Source of the DNA: an uncultured Alistipes sp.
GTDB taxonomy: Bacteria > Bacteroidota > Bacteroidia > Bacteroidales > Rikenellaceae
Direction of reading: 5' to 3'
Length of the DNA stretch: 7,958 nucleotides
NCBI GenBank assembly: GCA_947174575.1
Contig: CAMWJM010000047.1
Location: 1 to 7,958 of the forward strand
Positions 5,409 to 7,958 of the stretch are shown here, in pieces; within the stretch, counting starts at the first letter, position 1, and every line of letters starts with the position of its first letter. Both the position numbers and the translations under genes were made by a program. Below the pieces are notes generated by a model. That model made no database searches. It saw only the letters and a list, made by a program, of their open reading frames with translations, and was not told the DNA's origin.

Positions 5409-6278
5409 ATGGGGATGCTGCGTCGGGAATATATCGTAAGGGCCGGGGCGGCGATTTTGTTTTGTTGCGCGATTCGGGTCGTCGCGGCCCAGAAGATCGG
5501 GATCGCCTATTGCGATGTCGATCATTTGTACGACACCGTGCCGGCGCTTTTCTACGACGACAGCGATTACACGCCGCAGGGGCGGTTGAAGTGGAATTCG
5601 GAGCGTTACCGCCGCAAAATCGCACAGGTCGCCGCTTTGGCCGATTCGTTGACACTGCCGATCGTCGCACTATGGGGCGTGGAGAACGAAGCCGTGGTGC
5701 GCGACATCTCCGCAGCATGCCGCAACGATTACTCTTATCTCCATCGCACGCTCAACTCGCTGGACGGCATGGATTTCGCACTGCTCTACTTCCCCGACAT
5801 CTTTGCACCGCACTACGTGGAGCCGGGGCGTCGCTACCTCTATGTCGAGGGCACGCTTCGGCGGCCTGCGGGGCGCGGACATCCGAGAAACCGGGTACGC
5901 GTCGACACGCTGGGGTTGTTGCTGTGCAGCGAAACCCGCATGGCCCGTTGGGTGGCGGCCGATCTGCGCGAGGAGCGGCCCGGAGCACGACTCGTAGCGC
6001 TGGGACGCCTGCCCGCCGAGGGGTTGGAAAGTTGCGGACTGCGCGATGCCCACGCCCGGCAGGAGCATCTGGGCCGCGGCAACATCCGCAGCAACGGAGG
6101 CTGGCGCATGCGCGATCGGGCGGCCGTCGACACGGCGTGGCGCATCGACCGGGGCGAAATCTACATCCGCCGGTTTCTGCTCGACGCCGCAGCCATACAG
6201 CCGCTGGCGACCTACGACCGGCGCCGCTATCGCGGCGGCACGAGTTATGCGCTGCCGGTGTATGTATATCTGGAGTGA
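5409..6278 (+). CDS. secreted EEP-fold protein, probable catalytically dead pseudoenzyme
   Basis: The 289-residue product has a signal peptide (positive start, hydrophobic 13-27, likely cleavage after VVAA at 24-27). The remainder follows the endonuclease/exonuclease/phosphatase layout seen in Bacteroidales secreted EEP proteins: YCDVDHLYDT (34-43), PIVALWGVENEAV (84-96), DGMDFALLY (119-127), VDTLGLLLCS (165-174), ARLVALGRLP (193-202), GGWRMRD (230-236) and RGGTSYALPVYV (275-286). Against the usual family motifs as I know them, catalytic positions are replaced: N to D36, metal-binding E to G90, H to S174, the D and N of GDFND to R200 and P202, and the final SDH to SYA (Y280, A281). Only D236 seems kept. 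The frame is intact and codon use normal, so this looks like a maintained pseudoenzyme, not a decayed gene. It begins 3 nt after the xre stop (ATG 5415 is an alternative start). Alignment was by eye; fold assignment is fairly sure, function unknown. Confidence 0.75.
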   Translation: MGMLRREYIVRAGAAILFCCAIRVVAAQKIGIAYCDVDHLYDTVPALFYDDSDYTPQGRLKWNSERYRRKIAQVAALADSLTLPIVALWGVENEAVVRDISAACRNDYSYLHRTLNSLDGMDFALLYFPDIFAPHYVEPGRRYLYVEGTLRRPAGRGHPRNRVRVDTLGLLLCSETRMARWVAADLREERPGARLVALGRLPAEGLESCGLRDAHARQEHLGRGNIRSNGGWRMRDRAAVDTAWRIDRGEIYIRRFLLDAAAIQPLATYDRRRYRGGTSYALPVYVYLE

Positions 6279-6376
6279 CCGAGCGATCATACGTTACCGA
6301 TACATGTCTATTTAAAGCAACCGAGCGCTCATAAGCTGCCGGTATATGTCTATGTTAGAATGACAGTGCTATGCGA
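6251..6376 (+). repeat. three degenerate 42-bp tandem repeats spanning the EEP-like gene end
   Basis: Units start at 6251, 6293 and 6335. Unit 1 includes the last codons and stop of the EEP-like gene. Units 1 and 2 agree at 29 of 42 positions; units 1 and 3 agree at 17 of the first 19 and then drift. Since 42 is a multiple of three, the gene frame reads LPVYVYLE-stop, then LPIHVYLK, then LPVYVYVR across the units, reaching a TAG at 6411-6413. Most differences are transitions or synonymous. The repeats look like an old duplication of the gene tail. Confidence 0.7.
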
Positions 6377-6401
6377 GCTAAATCATTTTAGCAGTGTCAT
6401 T
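6359..6401 (+). terminator. nested hairpin after the xre/EEP-like operon, possible terminator
   Basis: AATGACAGTGCT (6359-6370) pairs with AGCAGTGTCATT (6390-6401) over 12 bp with one G-G mismatch. An inner alternative stem, GCTAAA (6377-6382) with TTTAGC (6387-6392), overlaps it. It lies about 80 nt after the EEP-like stop, where a terminator is expected, but only a short T4 run follows at 6408-6411, so termination is uncertain. It could be a regulator site instead. Confidence 0.4.
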
Positions 6402-6415
6402 AAATCATTTTAGCA
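6379..6415 (+). repeat. two 15-bp direct repeats, 22-bp period
   Basis: TAAATCATTTTAGCA occurs exactly at 6379-6393 and 6401-6415. One copy is part of the nested hairpin. The 22-bp spacing is about two helical turns, so a protein could bind both copies on the same DNA face. They lie about 65-100 nt upstream of the ppdK -7 box. Confidence 0.75.
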
Positions 6416-6479
6416 CTTCGTTTTCCCTGAAGTCGGCACTTTCTCGCGGGCTATGCGGCATTCATTTGGAAAAGCGGAA

Positions 6480-6487
6480 TAATTTTG
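6480..6487 (+). promoter_or_regulatory. putative ppdK promoter, -7 box TAATTTTG
   Basis: TAATTTTG matches TAnnTTTG. There is no convincing TTTG at the usual -33 distance; a TTTG at 6465-6468 is too close. The leader to the ATG is about 55 nt, A-rich and free of other ATGs, as is typical for well-translated Bacteroidota genes. Confidence 0.6.
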
Positions 6488-6547
6488 TTAAATTCGCAAT
6501 CCGCCACACGCGAACAAACGAAATTCACAACATAAATAGAGAAAATT

Positions 6548-7958
6548 ATGGCAGACGTTAAACGGGTCTACACCTTCGGCAACAAGGAGGCCGAAGGAAA
6601 CGGCAAAATGCGCGAACTGCTCGGCGGCAAGGGTGCCAACCTCGCGGAGATGAATCTCATCGGCATCCCCGTGCCCCCGGGCTTCACCATCACCACGGAG
6701 GTGTGCACGGAGTATTACCAGCACGGCAAGCAGGCCGTGATCGAAATGCTGCGCCCCGAGGTGGAAAAAGCGATGAAGAACATCGAGCGCCTGACGGGCA
6801 TGCAGTTCGGCGACAAGGAGATGCCGCTGCTGGTGTCGGTACGTTCGGGCGCCCGGGCTTCGATGCCGGGCATGATGGACACGATCCTGAACCTGGGTAT
6901 GAACGACCAGGCCGTCGAAGCCGTGGCCAAGCGTACGGGCAACCCCCGTTTCGCATGGGACTCGTATCGCCGCTTCGTGCAGATGTACGGCGACGTCGTG
7001 CTGGGCATGAAACCCGCCTCGAAAGAGGATCACGACCCGTTCGAGGAGATCATCGACACGATGAAGGAGAAGCGCGGCGTGAAGAACGACACCGAGCTGA
7101 CGACCGACGATCTGAAAGAGCTGGTCAAGAACTTCAAGGCCGCCGTCAAGAAGCAGACGGGCGAGGATTTCCCGACCAATCCGTGGGATCAGCTGTGGGG
7201 CGCCATTTGCGCCGTCTTCGGCTCGTGGATGAACGAACGCGCGATCCTCTACCGCAAGCTCAACAACATCCCCGCCGAGTGGGGCACGGCCGTCTCGGTG
7301 CAGGCGATGGTCTTCGGCAACATGGGCCAGAACTCCGCGACGGGCGTAGCGTTCTCGCGCGACGCCGCGACGGGCGAAAACATCTTCAACGGCGAGTACC
7401 TCATCAACGCGCAGGGCGAGGACGTCGTAGCCGGCATCCGCACCCCGCAGCAGATCACCATCGAGGGCTCGAAGCGCTGGGCCAAAGCCCAGAACATCTC
7501 GGAGGAGGAGCGCAAGTCGAAATACCCCTCGCTCGAAGAGGTGATGCCCGACGTCTACAAGGAGCTGGACGACATCCAGCACCACCTGGAGAAGTACTTC
7601 ACCGACATGCAGGACATCGAGTTCACCATCCAGGACGGCAAGCTCTGGATGCTGCAGTGCCGCAACGGCAAGCGCACGGGCGCCGCGATGGTCAAGATCG
7701 CGATGGACATGCTGCGCGAGGGGCTCATCGACGAGAAGACCGCCGTGCTGCGCTGCGAACCCGCGAAGCTCGACGAGCTGCTCCACCCCGTCTTCGACAA
7801 AAAGGCAATCGCCGGGGCACAGGTCATCACCAAAGGTCTGCCCGCCTCGCCCGGTGCCGCCACGGGGCCCGTGGTCTTCTTCGCCGACGATGCCGAGAAG
7901 ACCTTCGCCCAGACGGGTCAGAAAGCCGTGCTGGTGCGTATCGAGACCTCGCCCGAAG
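6548..7958 (+). CDS. ppdK: pyruvate, phosphate dikinase, N-terminal part (truncated by window end)
   Basis: The 470 residues present cover just over half of a protein usually near 900 residues. PPDK reversibly converts PEP, AMP and PPi to pyruvate, ATP and Pi in the cytoplasm, acting in glycolysis or gluconeogenesis in PPi-using anaerobes. The ATP-grasp domain is visible: [13 protein letters not shown] (23-35), [11 protein letters not shown] (40-50), [16 protein letters not shown] (97-112, with ATP-contacting R99), [11 protein letters not shown] (262-272), [15 protein letters not shown] (286-300) and [11 protein letters not shown] (368-378). The linker and the start of the phosphohistidine domain follow ([14 protein letters not shown], 431-444). 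The catalytic-histidine motif and the PEP-binding TIM barrel lie beyond the window. The ATG at 6548 gives the expected [11 protein letters not shown] start. A -7 box sits about 60 nt upstream. The gene is GC-rich and shares nifJ's codon use. The only irregularity seen is C371 where T is common in relatives. Confidence 0.96.
   Translation, partial: MADVKRVYTFGNKEAEGNGKMRELLGGKGANLAEMNLIGIPVPPGFTITTEVCTEYYQHGKQAVIEMLRPEVEKAMKNIERLTGMQFGDKEMPLLVSVRSGARASMPGMMDTILNLGMNDQAVEAVAKRTGNPRFAWDSYRRFVQMYGDVVLGMKPASKEDHDPFEEIIDTMKEKRGVKNDTELTTDDLKELVKNFKAAVKKQTGEDFPTNPWDQLWGAICAVFGSWMNERAILYRKLNNIPAEWGTAVSVQAMVFGNMGQNSATGVAFSRDAATGENIFNGEYLINAQGEDVVAGIRTPQQITIEGSKRWAKAQNISEEERKSKYPSLEEVMPDVYKELDDIQHHLEKYFTDMQDIEFTIQDGKLWMLQCRNGKRTGAAMVKIAMDMLREGLIDEKTAVLRCEPAKLDELLHPVFDKKAIAGAQVITKGLPASPGAATGPVVFFADDAEKTFAQTGQKAVLVRIETSPE

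Noticed and set aside
229..6555. ATGGCAGA found four times (229, 346, 4681, 6548)
   Set aside because: Three are start codons of Met-Ala-Asp/Glu proteins, a common beginning. The 4681 copy lies upstream of a -7 box and opens only a 23-codon frame overlapping the xre gene. Chance is sufficient.
6488..7786. Open frame of 432 codons on the minus strand, antisense to ppdK
   Set aside because: Same codon-bias shadow effect; ppdK motifs on the + strand are clear and the minus product resembles no family.
1..7958. CRISPR array, tRNA, rRNA, insertion sequence or integrase
   Set aside because: No regularly spaced repeats of CRISPR type, no cloverleaf with CCA end, no rRNA stretch and no transposase or integrase motifs were seen. 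The 42-bp repeats are adjacent without spacers.

Overview
This is a chromosomal window from a GC-rich member of the Bacteroidales. Alistipes or another Rikenellaceae member is the best guess; this rests on protein style and composition, not on a database match. Every confident gene is on the + strand. Several starts are preceded by the Bacteroidota primary-sigma -7 box TAnnTTTG, and none has a strong Shine-Dalgarno sequence.

Layout. (1) Bases 1-345 hold the possible tail of an unidentified upstream gene, a -7 box at 202-209 and a leader of about 130 nt. The leader contains a candidate 30-codon upstream ORF. (2) 346-3873 is nifJ, a full-length pyruvate:ferredoxin (flavodoxin) oxidoreductase, closed by a strong intrinsic terminator. 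(3) 4057-4467 is a small META/HslJ-like lipoprotein with its own well-formed promoter (TTTG-N19-TAnnTTTG) and a 13-bp-stem terminator. (4) 4660-6420 is an accessory cassette. It contains two paralogous 75-residue orphan XRE/HTH regulators with matching promoter modules and palindromic candidate operators. The second regulator is followed after 3 nt by a secreted protein of the endonuclease/exonuclease/phosphatase (EEP) fold that has lost nearly all catalytic residues. Degenerate 42-bp tandem repeats copying the end of that gene follow, then nested hairpins and 15-bp direct repeats. (5) 6548 to the window end is ppdK, pyruvate phosphate dikinase, cut off after 470 residues.

How the parts fit. 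NifJ and PPDK both act at the pyruvate node of anaerobic carbon metabolism: pyruvate to acetyl-CoA plus reduced ferredoxin, and PEP/pyruvate interconversion. They are transcribed separately. The most unusual content lies between them. The two regulators share promoter architecture and an 18-residue identical C-terminal stretch but differ in the HTH and in the operator arms, which suggests duplicated regulators that may cross-talk. The second regulator appears co-transcribed with an EEP pseudoenzyme. No function for that pair is known to me; a sensing, binding or structural role for the secreted protein is inference only.
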